Below, piece by piece: positions 34,814 through 44,400 of a stretch of DNA of 64,000 nucleotides. Each line of letters starts with the position of its first letter. Position 1 is the first letter of the stretch. A program made the translations under genes and the position numbers. The notes under the pieces are model-generated. The model was not told where the DNA came from. It ran no database searches and was given only the letters and a program-made list of their open reading frames with translations. The stretch is from the NCBI GenBank assembly GCA_934667815.1, contig CAKUMO010000003.1, positions 29,469-93,468 of the forward strand. Direction: 5' to 3'. Origin of the DNA: an uncultured Oscillospiraceae bacterium. Lineage in GTDB: Bacteria > Bacillota > Clostridia > Oscillospirales > Oscillospiraceae.

Positions 34814-36205
34814 ATGCGCTACGAAATTCCCGCCAATGCCTATTCCGCCTCCATCACCGCGCTGGCCGGCGGCTGCCTGTACCTCGCCGACCTCGGGCAG
34901 GAGGACGGCCTGTTCTACGCCGGCAAGACCTGCCCGCTGCCCGCCGAGCCTGCGGGCGAGGAGCTTTTCCGCATTCCCATGACCTACGACACCGCCCGCG
35001 CCCTGTGGAAGCTGCTGCCGTGGAGCGGCCCGCAGCGCGTGCTGACGCAGCCGCGCACCTTCGGCACCGGCGACCGTCTCGGCCTTGCGACCGTCGGCCA
35101 GATTCGCGCCGTCGAGGGCTTCGACGTCTATCCCGTGCTGGCGCAGCAGTCCATGCGTGAGCTGAGTCTCACCGGCCGCACCTATCGCGACGTTCTGGCC
35201 GACGTGACCTTTCAGGTGCTCAAGGCGGGCTACCGCCGGGGCTACGGCGCGGACGGCGACCACCTGAAAAATGCCGAGGACATTCTCGCCGCCATTGCCG
35301 ACGGCGTGACGATGATTACCCTCGATTGCTCCGAGCACATCCACTGCGAGCGCACCGCCGCGCCCGTCTCCGACGAGCGCCGTGCACGTTATCTCTCCGG
35401 CGAGATCGCCGTGGGCGCACACCGCCTGCGCTTCACGCCCGAGACGCTGGCGCTGGCCGAGGCCATCTTCGGCGAGGCCATCGCCTTTGCCATAGACATT
35501 TACCATCGCTGCATCGAGGGCAGCGCGGTCGATTTCGAGATCAGCATGGACGAGACCGACCTTTCCACCACGCCCGAGCAGCACTATTTCGTCGCCAACG
35601 AGCTGCGCCTTGCGGGCATTCCCTTCGCCACGCTTGCACCGCGCTTCTGCGGCGAGTTCCAGAAGGGTGTCGATTACATCGGCGACCTTGCGCAGTTCGA
35701 CCGCGAGATCGTCGTCCACGCCGCCATTGCCGACGCCCTCGGCTACAAGCTGAGCATTCACTCCGGCTCGGATAAATTCTCCGTCTTTGCCGCAATCGGC
35801 CGGGCGACGGGTGAGCGCTTCCACGCCAAGACCTCCGGCACGAGCTGGCTCGAGGCCATGCGGCTGGTTGCGCAGAAGGAACCCGCGCTGTTCCGCGCGT
35901 GCTATGCCTATGCGCAGGAGGTTTTCACCGAGTGCCGCGCGTACTACCACGTCTCCACGGAGCTTTCCATGGTTCCGGCCATCGAAGCCATGCCGGACGA
36001 CGCGCTGCCCACGCTGCTCGACCGCGTGCCCTCGCGTCAGCTCCTGCACATCACCTACGGCAAGATTCTGAACCATCCCGCGCTGCGCGCGCCCCTGTTC
36101 CGCCTCTGGCGCGACTGCCGCGACGCGTATGAAACGCTGGAGAAGAATCATCTTGCCCGCCACCTTGCGCTGCTCTGCCCGGAGCACGCGATCGCGCCGC
36201 AATGA
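34814..36205 (+). CDS. Tagaturonate/fructuronate epimerase, UxaE-like
   Basis: A 463-residue protein of the tagaturonate epimerase family, which interconverts D-tagaturonate and D-fructuronate. Recognisable are the opening FGTGDRLGLATVGQIRA near residue 76, GADGDHLKNAEDI near 143, TLDCSEHIH near 170 and FSVFAAIGRATGERFHAKTSGTSW near 320, and length is normal for the family. AAGGAG precedes the ATG. No other hexuronate genes (uxuA, uxuB, kdgK, kdgA) are in the window, so the product must be handled by genes elsewhere. Confidence 0.78.
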   Translation: MRYEIPANAYSASITALAGGCLYLADLGQEDGLFYAGKTCPLPAEPAGEELFRIPMTYDTARALWKLLPWSGPQRVLTQPRTFGTGDRLGLATVGQIRAVEGFDVYPVLAQQSMRELSLTGRTYRDVLADVTFQVLKAGYRRGYGADGDHLKNAEDILAAIADGVTMITLDCSEHIHCERTAAPVSDERRARYLSGEIAVGAHRLRFTPETLALAEAIFGEAIAFAIDIYHRCIEGSAVDFEISMDETDLSTTPEQHYFVANELRLAGIPFATLAPRFCGEFQKGVDYIGDLAQFDREIVVHAAIADALGYKLSIHSGSDKFSVFAAIGRATGERFHAKTSGTSWLEAMRLVAQKEPALFRACYAYAQEVFTECRAYYHVSTELSMVPAIEAMPDDALPTLLDRVPSRQLLHITYGKILNHPALRAPLFRLWRDCRDAYETLEKNHLARHLALLCPEHAIAPQ

Positions 36206-37140
36206 ACGCCTTTACGCTCTGCCTCGGCGCGGTCGCGCCGCTGTTTCTGATGATCGCCGTCGGCTACGGCGCAAAGCGCATCCGCCTCATCCGCGAGGAG
36301 AGCGTGCCGGAGATGAATGCGGTCGCCTTTCGCATCTTCATGCCGCTGCTGTGTTTTTATAATGTATACTCCGCCGGTCTGGCCGAGGCGATCCGCCCGC
36401 GGCTGACCGTGTTCGCGGTCGCAGCGGTGCTGGTGATCTTCGTGCTGAGCTGGCTTTTTGCGGCATGGACGGTACCGCGCCGCGACCGGCGCGGCGTGGT
36501 CGTGCAGGGGCTTTACCGCTCGAATTATCTCATCATCGGTCTGCCCTTCGCCTCGGGTCTGCTGGGCGGCGAGGAAATGGCGGTCGTGTCCGTGCTGGGC
36601 GCGATCATCATCCCCCTGTACAATCTGCTGGCGGTGATCGTTTTGCAGGCGCACGGCGGCAAGCGCGGCTCGTTCGGCAGGCTGCTGCTCGGGATCCTGA
36701 CGAATCCGCTGATTCTCGGCAGCCTGACGGGCATCGTGTTCCTGCTTCTGAAGCTGCGCCTGCCCGCGCCGGTGGAAAGCGCCGTGCGCGACCTGTCGCG
36801 GGTGGCAAGCCCGTTGCTGCTGGTGCTTTTGGGCGCTTTTTTCCGTTTCGACAGCTTCCGCGCACACTGGAGGGAGCTGCTCGTCACCTGCGTCGGGCGG
36901 TTGATCGTCATACCGGGGCTTTCCCTCGCGGTCAGTGCGCTCCTGGGCTTCCGCGGCGTGGAATTTGTCGCGCTGCTTGCCATGTTCGGCGCTTCGACGG
37001 CGGCCAATTCCTTCACCATGGCGCAGCAGATGGGCGGCGACGCCGCGCTCGCGGGCAACATCGTCGTCTGGACGGGCGCACTGTGTACCTTTACGCTGTT
37101 CGGCTGGAGTCTGCTGTTCAAAACACTGGGGATGTTTTAG
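36202..37140 (+). CDS. AEC-family transporter (auxin efflux carrier type)
   Basis: A 312-residue membrane protein with about ten helices in two five-helix halves. LFLMIAVGYGAKR opens it, MNAVAFRIFMPLLCFYNVYS covers helix 2, YRSNYLIIGLPFASGL near 110 and FGASTAANSFTMAQQMGGD near 270 are family signatures. The ATG overlaps the UxaE-like stop by 4 bases (ATGA), so the two are co-translated. AEC carriers move malate, lactate and other organic acids. Here it may export or import an acid of the pathway. Confidence 0.87.
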   Translation: MNAFTLCLGAVAPLFLMIAVGYGAKRIRLIREESVPEMNAVAFRIFMPLLCFYNVYSAGLAEAIRPRLTVFAVAAVLVIFVLSWLFAAWTVPRRDRRGVVVQGLYRSNYLIIGLPFASGLLGGEEMAVVSVLGAIIIPLYNLLAVIVLQAHGGKRGSFGRLLLGILTNPLILGSLTGIVFLLLKLRLPAPVESAVRDLSRVASPLLLVLLGAFFRFDSFRAHWRELLVTCVGRLIVIPGLSLAVSALLGFRGVEFVALLAMFGASTAANSFTMAQQMGGDAALAGNIVVWTGALCTFTLFGWSLLFKTLGMF

Positions 37141-37180
37141 GAGCCTGCGGAAAATCACCGGCAGCGGTTTCATGTCAATT

Positions 37181-37219
37181 AAACGCAAAAGGGAACCTTC
37201 ACGGTTCCCTTTTGCGTTT
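37181..37219 (+). terminator. Terminator after the AEC gene
   Basis: AAACGCAAAAGGGAACC pairs exactly with GGTTCCCTTTTGCGTTT around a 5-base loop (17-bp stem). It closes the plus-strand catabolic operon. Confidence 0.85.
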
Positions 37220-37325
37220 CTCTCTTTCAAATTCCCGAAAAATTGTTTTGTACGAGAAAAATCCGCGAATTTCGTTGTATAAATCCGGTAATTTCCTTGC
37301 ATGCTATCCATTGGAGGAGATTGGA

Positions 37326-37844
37326 ATGAGAGATCTTAAAAAAACAGCATATTTGCTGCTTGTAGGCCTACTTACGGCGGGGATTCTTTATCCCCTTCTG
37401 CACGAAGCCGGACATTGGGCGGCAACACTGCTGCTCGGTGGAGAAATACTGGAGTTTCATCTCTTGCCCCGGCCAAATGTCCTGTGCGAAGTGGCAAAAA
37501 TCGGAGGCGCAAAATGCGCCTTGATCGGGCTTTGCGGGATGGCGCTGCCCTTTGCGGCAGCGGTGGTGGTTCGGCCACGACGCTTCACCGCATGGTATGT
37601 GCTGCTTCTTCTAAGGGGCATTTCGGCCTTTGCGCTTGTGCTCTCCCTTCTTTCAGTGATTGGACGGGATTGCGGAATTACAATAATGAATGATGACGTT
37701 CTTACTGTGCTGCGCTTTCGACCGCAGGGCGGTCGGGCCTGTGCGATTCTCCTGACGGCATGGTTGATAATGGCTGTTTATGGAATCTTCCGGCAAAGGC
37801 CAATCAAGAAATTTTACATGTATTTTGAAGTTGTAAAAAAGTGA
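37326..37844 (+). CDS. Small membrane protein with HEAGH (M50-like) motif
   Basis: A 172-residue protein with four or five hydrophobic segments. The zinc-protease-like motif LLHEAGHWAATLLLGG (His26, Glu27, His30) sits at the end of the first segment, as in site-2-protease-like or M50-type peptidases. No clear second metal motif (such as NxxPxxxxDG) was found, so activity is uncertain. GGAGGAG lies 8 bases upstream. It marks the edge between host-like and lower-G+C sequence. Confidence 0.65.
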   Translation: MRDLKKTAYLLLVGLLTAGILYPLLHEAGHWAATLLLGGEILEFHLLPRPNVLCEVAKIGGAKCALIGLCGMALPFAAAVVVRPRRFTAWYVLLLLRGISAFALVLSLLSVIGRDCGITIMNDDVLTVLRFRPQGGRACAILLTAWLIMAVYGIFRQRPIKKFYMYFEVVKK

Positions 37845-37875
37845 GATCGCTATGTTGCGATTCTCACTTATTTTT
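37840..37875 (+). terminator. Terminator after the M50-like gene
   Basis: AGTGAGATCGC and GCGATTCTCACT form an 11-bp stem with one bulge and a 6-base loop, followed by TATTTTTTAT. It overlaps the stop codon. Confidence 0.75.
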
Positions 37876-38116
37876 TATAATTTTATATGTAAAAGAATGT
37901 ATTTCCGGTTTGCGTAGAACTACCGCTTCTTAACATCGACAAAATATTATTCGCTTTTACATTGTAGCATTGTTTGTGTCGTATGTCAATGTATAATTCC
38001 ATTTTTGGTACTGCTGGAACTGCAATTTCCCGGTGTTTGCAGAAACCCCGGTAGTTTTGGTGTCCAACAGATACCAAAATATGGTCGAAGTTTTCTATTA
38101 CGAAAGGAGTTTTACA

Positions 38117-38440
38117 ATGCACCAAAAGGACGTAAACATTTACAGGAGGAAGGCTGGCCGCTTGGATGCGCTCTGCCAAGGTCGGAAAATCGAAGGCAGA
38201 AGGCACTCTACACACAAAAAGGGCCATACAGCAGCCAGAAAAAAGCGAGCAGGGCACAAAAGCGCACCGGTTGTCGAAGCGCCTGGAAATAATCCAATAT
38301 TATTTAAGGAGGCTGCTGTTCTCTGGATGAAAGCGCGCACAGGCACTTGTAAGGGCGCGACAGTTATGAAATATGACAACCTGCTCCGCCGGCACATCCT
38401 GCCCTCGCTTGGCGGACATGAGCTTTCGGAGATTAACACC
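38117..38440 (+). pseudogene. Truncated tyrosine recombinase/integrase, N-terminal part only
   Basis: Starts at an ATG with AAAGGAG upstream. Residues 1-60 are basic (an Arm-type DNA-binding stretch, ARKKRAGHKSA). Residues about 60-107 match the SAM-like core-binding domain of phage integrases: LFKEAAVLWMKA, VMKYDNLLRRHILPSLGG, then LSEIN. Homology stops near 38440, where the frame runs antisense into the 3-prime end of the GH127-like gene. The catalytic Arg-His-Arg-Tyr domain is missing. The frame continues open to 38632 but those residues are the shadow of the other gene. It is probably a recombinase gene broken by insertion of the island. Confidence 0.65.
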
Positions 38441-40157
38441 GTTTTGCTTGCCCCATCTTCTTTAGCGTCAGCCACGATTTATAGGCGCAACCGGTTGCGC
38501 CAAGATGTGCAAAATCTCGAAGTTCTGTTTTGTCTGGCAGGAAAACGCCAATGCTTCCATCGTGGTTACGCTTCGGTTTTGCGCGAAAAAGCAAATCCGC
38601 ACAAACCTCTTCATGCGGGGTATTGCAAGTAAGATCCCTGCCGTAAAGTATGGGGCCGTAATATATACTCACGCGTCCCTTGTATTGCTCGCCGCCTTCC
38701 AACAGATAAGGCGTAAAGTCAAATAATACAGATAGCTCAACGATTCCCTTTACCGAAACAGGGAAATATCCCGCTTGCGGCTTGAATAATTGATCGCCTA
38801 TTTTGACAGCAGTTTGCGCAGACCATTTAGGGATACGAAGATAGACCGTTTGCTCATGAATGCTATGCATTTTTATAGCAACTTTCGCAGAAGCTGGATA
38901 GTCCCCCGTGACACAGATGAACAGTCCGGATTGCGTTTTGATTTCGGATGCGCCGTAATAGTTCAGGAAGAAGGCGCCGTTTTGTTCCGTTAGCATCCAC
39001 TCTGATAGGTTACCAATCCCGCGAGCGGCATTGGCCGAGCAGCAATTCAGTTCGGGAGAGCCAGGTCGACTTTGAAAGTGGAGCGTGTGGAAGCTTGCTT
39101 CCCGAATGCCATCCATGGGCGTATTATAGGTCGCCCAGTGTCCGGAAGTTGAATAGGAGCCCAAAATCGCATTGTAGAAAGACAACTCCAAATAATCCGC
39201 AATGGAAGGGTCTCCGTTCAGACAGTATGCAGAAAATGCAAATGCGTTGAAAGCAATCACACAGCAGAGCTCAATACTTCCCTCTCGGTAAGGCGAACCA
39301 ACCGCTTGCTCGCCAGTGGAAAATGCCCCCGTGTTGTGAATATCCGTTGTCAGAATACTGTGCAGAATTTGCAAAGCGGCTTTCTTGTACTTTTTATCTC
39401 CTGTAGCATGATACATTTCAGGGAAGGCAAGAATGGTATGCATGCTTTCCCAACGGGGTTTTCGTGATTGATAAAAGGGAAGATTCTTTAGCGCATGGTT
39501 CAAATAGTCTCCAGCTTCTGGGGCACTAAGGTCGCTCAAGACATTTTTTGCAAAGGCCAGATATTCCGGTTTCTGCGTTATTCGGAAAAGGATACAAAAT
39601 ACATGAGCGGGCGAAAGGTTCATTTCTGCCGAGCCAATGTCGATCAGCCTCTGGCGGCCTGTATAGAAAGTCCTTAAAAACAGTCCCGCAATTCTCTCGG
39701 CCGCATTCAAGAAGCGCACCTCGCCTGTTTGTTCGTACACAAGCACAAGGGCGTACATGATATGGTAATGTGACCATGCGTCCCATGATGTTTTCATTAC
39801 ATTAGGGGCTTGAGAACAGGCACCAGTAAGCCGGCAAGCCTTGCTGAAGCAGCCGCAGTAACCATCGGCATCAATGCAGGAAATGAGTTCCTCTGTAAAA
39901 GCGATAATCTCATCGAGTAATTTCTGTTGGCCGGTCAGGCGGTAGACAAGCACCTCTCCTGTCAGCACTTTTCCTGCAAATTCTCCCGACCAGGGTAGAA
40001 GATCTCGGTACGGCAGAGTATCTCTTTCTCGAAACATTGCCAAAATCGCCGGGTTTGTTTCACGTAGACTCAAAAGCCACCGCTCGGTCATCTTGGCTGC
40101 CAAAGCACCGACATCATCTTTCAATTGGCAATGCGACACAATACTTGCTCGTTTCAT
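38433..40157 (-). CDS. GH127-like (DUF1680) beta-L-arabinofuranosidase-type enzyme, intracellular
   Basis: A 574-residue protein of the GH127/DUF1680 family, whose best-known member removes beta-L-arabinofuranose using a zinc-bound cysteine. Visible are LPWSGEFAGK near residue 54, the Zn/catalytic set Glu296-x-Cys298 in IELCC and Cys372-Cys373 in LNCCSANAARG (74 residues apart, 77 in HypBA1), and IYYGPILYG near 515. There is no signal peptide, so it probably works on imported oligosaccharides. Base composition is lower in G+C than the flanks. The stop codon lies inside the integrase remnant, so the last few residues (QAKRC) may be supplied by foreign sequence. Confidence 0.85.
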   Translation of the reverse strand: MKRASIVSHCQLKDDVGALAAKMTERWLLSLRETNPAILAMFRERDTLPYRDLLPWSGEFAGKVLTGEVLVYRLTGQQKLLDEIIAFTEELISCIDADGYCGCFSKACRLTGACSQAPNVMKTSWDAWSHYHIMYALVLVYEQTGEVRFLNAAERIAGLFLRTFYTGRQRLIDIGSAEMNLSPAHVFCILFRITQKPEYLAFAKNVLSDLSAPEAGDYLNHALKNLPFYQSRKPRWESMHTILAFPEMYHATGDKKYKKAALQILHSILTTDIHNTGAFSTGEQAVGSPYREGSIELCCVIAFNAFAFSAYCLNGDPSIADYLELSFYNAILGSYSTSGHWATYNTPMDGIREASFHTLHFQSRPGSPELNCCSANAARGIGNLSEWMLTEQNGAFFLNYYGASEIKTQSGLFICVTGDYPASAKVAIKMHSIHEQTVYLRIPKWSAQTAVKIGDQLFKPQAGYFPVSVKGIVELSVLFDFTPYLLEGGEQYKGRVSIYYGPILYGRDLTCNTPHEEVCADLLFRAKPKRNHDGSIGVFLPDKTELRDFAHLGATGCAYKSWLTLKKMGQAKRC

Positions 40158-40194
40158 TTACACTCCTCCTATTACAATAAATTTGGACAGGAAA

Positions 40195-40213
40195 GCCGGG
40201 CAGCCAGCCCGGC
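40195..40213 (-). promoter_or_regulatory. Leader hairpin of the intracellular GH127 gene
   Basis: GCCGGGC and GCCCGGC enclose a 5-base loop in the 5-prime leader, between the promoter and the ribosome site. No T-run, so the role is unclear. Confidence 0.4.
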
Positions 40214-40237
40214 GTTCTTTCCGTCTCTTTCAATTTT

Positions 40238-40281
40238 AGTATAGCAAAGGTGTTGCGCACATTCAATAAGTTTGATATACT
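40238..40281. promoter_or_regulatory. Interleaved divergent promoters of the GH127 and AraC genes
   Basis: Plus strand: TTGCGC (40253-40258), 17 bases, TATACT (40276-40281) for the AraC gene. Minus strand: TTGAAT (40266-40261), 17 bases, TATACT (40243-40238) for the GH127 gene. The two overlap, so polymerase at one excludes the other. Confidence 0.75.
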
Positions 40282-40326
40282 GTTTTATAAGAACAATGCA
40301 CAAATCCTATCACCGGGGGAACTGTC

Positions 40327-41265
40327 ATGAATTCCGAAGAAATTTATCGTTATAGCCTGCTGCTTCGATTTGTCCCCGGCTTTTCTCACATTAGCGGTCA
40401 AGGCTATACTGTCGAATATGAATATACAAATCCTTTTGCGGAGCCGGATGAATTTGGCCTTGTCTCGACAGTACAATGTTTGGGGAAGTATGATTGTCTG
40501 CCGGAAACCAGATTAAAACGAACACCCGTCAGCGCATGGGATATTCTATACTTGAAAGCGGGAAGTGTTGTAATAAACGATGGTGCACAGGCCAGAGTAA
40601 TGATGCCGGGTTCTGTTTTTGTTGCTTCGGAAAATGTGACTTATTTCTTGCAGACCAAGGCCTCATCCTGTCAGTTTGTGATTCTTTCGCTTTACGGCAT
40701 ATTAACCGAAAGGTTTAGAAATCTTTTGCTCCATAGAGAATCTGCAGTTTTGTCAGTCCGCTTCGTGGACTCCTTTGAGGAGTTGCTTCGTAACTTGATG
40801 TACTACCTCAAATATCCTGCTACCGGAAGCCGTATCTTATTGGTCAATGTTTTGACGCAGATTCTAACGGAATTATATATTAGCAATTTGGATTCTGAAC
40901 AGTATACTTCATTCGGTCAGCCACGATGGTTGCAGGTTGCACTAAAAGAAATGGAAAACCAATACCGAAAAAAGCTGACCATTTCCCACCTTGCCGAAAT
41001 CAGCAATCTCAGCACCGCTTATTTCAGCAACTTGTTTCACGATGCAATGGGGATGTCTCCCTATGCGTACCTGACTCAGCTTCGAATTGAGAAAGCAAAG
41101 CTGCTCCTCAGGAACAGTGACATGCCTGTAAAGGCCGTGGCCTCAACGGTCGGGATGCCGTCGATCAGCCACTTCATCTCCGCTTTTCGGGCAAAAACAG
41201 GTCTTACACCGGAGCGGTTTCGCAAATCCTTTTCCGGCGGGGTATGCAGGCAGGAAAAAACGTAG
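40327..41265 (+). CDS. AraC-family transcriptional regulator
   Basis: A 312-residue regulator. An N-terminal cupin-like sensing domain (about 1-190) includes DILYLKAGSVVI and MMPGSVFVASENVTYFL. The C-terminal 100 residues are the AraC double helix-turn-helix: LTISHLAEISNLSTAYFSNLF, then MPVKAVASTVGMPSISHFISAF and GLTPERFRKSF. It lies between the two GH127-like genes, divergent from one and upstream of the other, and probably activates both in response to an arabinose-containing sugar. Composition matches the low-G+C island. Confidence 0.9.
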   Translation: MNSEEIYRYSLLLRFVPGFSHISGQGYTVEYEYTNPFAEPDEFGLVSTVQCLGKYDCLPETRLKRTPVSAWDILYLKAGSVVINDGAQARVMMPGSVFVASENVTYFLQTKASSCQFVILSLYGILTERFRNLLLHRESAVLSVRFVDSFEELLRNLMYYLKYPATGSRILLVNVLTQILTELYISNLDSEQYTSFGQPRWLQVALKEMENQYRKKLTISHLAEISNLSTAYFSNLFHDAMGMSPYAYLTQLRIEKAKLLLRNSDMPVKAVASTVGMPSISHFISAFRAKTGLTPERFRKSFSGGVCRQEKT

Positions 41266-41289
41266 GATTTGTATATAGTTCAAATATCA

Positions 41290-41327
41290 CGGCTATTGCT
41301 CAGTCTGGCGGCAGTAGCCGCTTTTTT
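41290..41327 (+). terminator. Terminator after the AraC gene
   Basis: CGGCTATTGC and GCAGTAGCCG form a 10-bp stem with one G-T pair and an 11-base loop, followed by CTTTTTT. Confidence 0.75.
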
Positions 41328-41406
41328 GTTATACTGAACATAGAAAGCGAATCTTGTTCATCATATTATTCAATACAATAATTTATAAATCAAAAAGGAG
41401 CAAGCT

Positions 41407-44400
41407 ATGAAAAGGGTACTTTTGGTTCTGTTGACGGCAGCACTCTTGGTTTCGATACTGCCGGTGGTTTCTGCTGAGACGATTGAAGTGGCAGAGCATA
41501 GTTCTTTTGAAACCGTTCTGAGCATGGATGACTGGACGTCAGGCGCAAAAGTCAATGAAACCAGCGGATATGGAAATGAGCTTGCCGGAATCGCTTCCAT
41601 AACCGTTTCGGAGGAACACGCTGAAAATGGAAAGTGCGGCAGATGGGATATGGAAGATTCCAGCGGATTCTGGGGGCAAGAGATTTGTCTTAACCTTACC
41701 GCAGACAGCAATATAACCGATTGGACCGGCGCTAAAGAAGTGTGGGCATACTTTGATCTGTCACATATTACACATCCGACGGACATCCGCCTCGGATTTA
41801 ACAACAACGGAAGCGGCTGGACTTCTATGAAAAACGGCGAAGCAATCTATCTTTACGACGCGGCAACTCGCGCCGAGCAGCCTCCGCTTGCCGTCGGTTT
41901 ATGGGGAGAAGTCACAATTCCTGCACGCTTTTGCGGGTGGGTTCGTGTACCGATTACGAGTCTGACTTTTCGATCCGATTTAAACCTTAATCTGGTCAGA
42001 AGAGTTACCGTTAGCTTTGGCCTACAAACAGGTGAATTTGCCTATTTCGACAGCTTTTGTATCTTAAGAAAAGAATGGAACAGAGATTGTGGATTGCCTT
42101 GTGACAGGTCAAAAGAGAGGCCGGTGCCTGTTGTTGAAGATGCTCCCTATATCGAACTGATGAGCTTTGACAAATGGGAAACAGGAGCAATTGTCGGTGA
42201 TAGCAATGGCTATGGAGAAGCTCCGAATGATATGTACCGGCTCTTAGTGACTTCAGAGCATGCCGAACATGAAAATGCACTGCAGTGGAGCATGCTGCAG
42301 TTAGATGGCTTCTGGGGACAGCAGACTGCACTGAACATCGAAGCAGATAGCGGACAGACAGATTGGAGGGAATATCAGGAGTTGTGGTGCTATGTGGATA
42401 TCGTCGGCAGTTCGGCAACTGCACCGGTATTCCGCATTTCCAGCAATAACGGCGGCAGTGGTTGGACATCATTAACAGCAGAAGCAGCGGTCTACTTCTA
42501 CGACAGTCAAACCCGTCTGAAAGAAATCTCGACTATCGGCCAATGGGGAGAGATATTCCTGCCGTCCGGCTTCAGAGGCTGGGTGAGAATCCCCATGACT
42601 TCTTTCACGTGCTATGGTGACTATTCCAGCAATTCTGTAAAGCGCATCAACATCTCCTTTACCCTGAACGCAGGAGAAACGGCAATAATTGACAGTATTT
42701 GTGCATTAAAAGAAGACTGGATTCCAGAAATGCACGGTCTCCCCAGTGAAAGGACTACGCAAGCGTCCGAGATTGCAGAGCTTCCCGCCAACTTTACAAT
42801 GATTTATGATATGGAGTCCTTGCCCCCAAGAGTGTCCTTCGGAGAGAAAGGTGACATGACCGGACTGTTTGATATGCACAATCGGGCTGGCATCGGCTTC
42901 CTCGCCAAAGCTCGTAACCACGGCTTTAACAATTCACGTGCGCTGGCATGGTTGACATTGTCAGTAGGCTGGAACGATACGCTCTGGATGAACATGGATA
43001 GGGCAGAAGGTGCGGTTACCGATTGGCGCGGCGCACAGGAGCTTTGGTTCTGGGCGGATGCTTCCGAATGGAAGGAGCGCGGCATACTTGATATATACTT
43101 TGTGGATGAAAATGGTGTTACATGGTCAACCTGCCGTGCAAACTGTTACAGTGGCACCTATTATATCCAACAAGATGGCAAATGGGTTATGCGCGGATTA
43201 CAGTCCTGGGGGCATGTCACGCTCGACGCGGGTTATCGTGGATGGGTTCGGATTTCCTTAAACAAAGAGACATTCCTCCCGCTGCAAAATGCTTCGGAAA
43301 TGGCGTTGAATGGAATCAAGAAGATCGGCTTCTATGTGGAGCAGCAAAGCAGCAACAATACTGCCGTTTATATTGATAACATCGGAATTGGGCGGTCATA
43401 TAACGCCGAGTCGGCACCGCAGTTCAATGAAGCCGTTCTGACAACCCCGAAAATTATATCTTATAAGAATGCACTATCCAATCTGCTGAACTGTTCGGCA
43501 GAGGATAGCGGGGTCGTGCGATATCAGCTTAGCGCAGAGGCAAAGCATGGAAAAGCAATTATAAATGCTTACAATGGCACAGTCAATTACAGGCCAGCTC
43601 AGGATTATGTCGGCTTGGATGAATTCACAGTATGCGCCTACAATGAGAACTTTGGCTATACGGAATTGACTGTTCAGGTAACCGTGCTCGATCAGGAAGA
43701 TCCCGTGGCGGATTCCGTTGCGGATATACCGGAGGCTAATCCGGCGTGGCCGGTCTACCCTGGAGATACCGAGCTGCCACAACCGGACGGAAGCCGTGCC
43801 TCCTCGAAAGTCAACGACATGGCATTGGAAGGATATGTTGCCCAGAACATTGATGCAAATATCGCCAACTGGCAGATCGACGCGCTTGAAAAGAACCCCG
43901 CGATCATCGGGCTGATTCACGAGGCAAATTCAGGAGTTGAAAAGTCGGAATACGGCGGAGCTGTCCTTCCGTGGACGGGAGAGTTTGTCGGCAAGCATCT
44001 GCTTGGAATTGCATATAGCTATCAGGCAGCTCCGAGCAGAGCGCTGAAGGACTCCGGTGATAAAATCGTTGCCCTTTTGAAGGAGGCTCAAGGGGGCGAT
44101 GGATATCTCGGCATATACCGCAACGGCGATCGCATGGGTTTTGACGGATATAACTGGGACGTCTGGAACCATTACCACTCGATCTGCGGTCTGTTGCAGT
44201 GGAGCGATGTGGCAGGAAATCAGGATGCGTTCGAAGTCGCGGAAAAGGCAATCGACTATGTGTACGACTTTTTTGTGGCTGGAAACAGGAGCTTTGACTC
44301 TGCCGGAAATCAAACCATGAATTTGGCAATCAGTCATGCCTTTGCATTGATGTACCAGCATACCGACAAGAAAAAATATCTGGATGCGGCAATCCAAATT

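Noticed and set aside
38033..38632. A complete small integrase
   Set aside because: After about 38440 the frame is the antisense of the GH127-like gene and no catalytic domain exists, so only a fragment is annotated.
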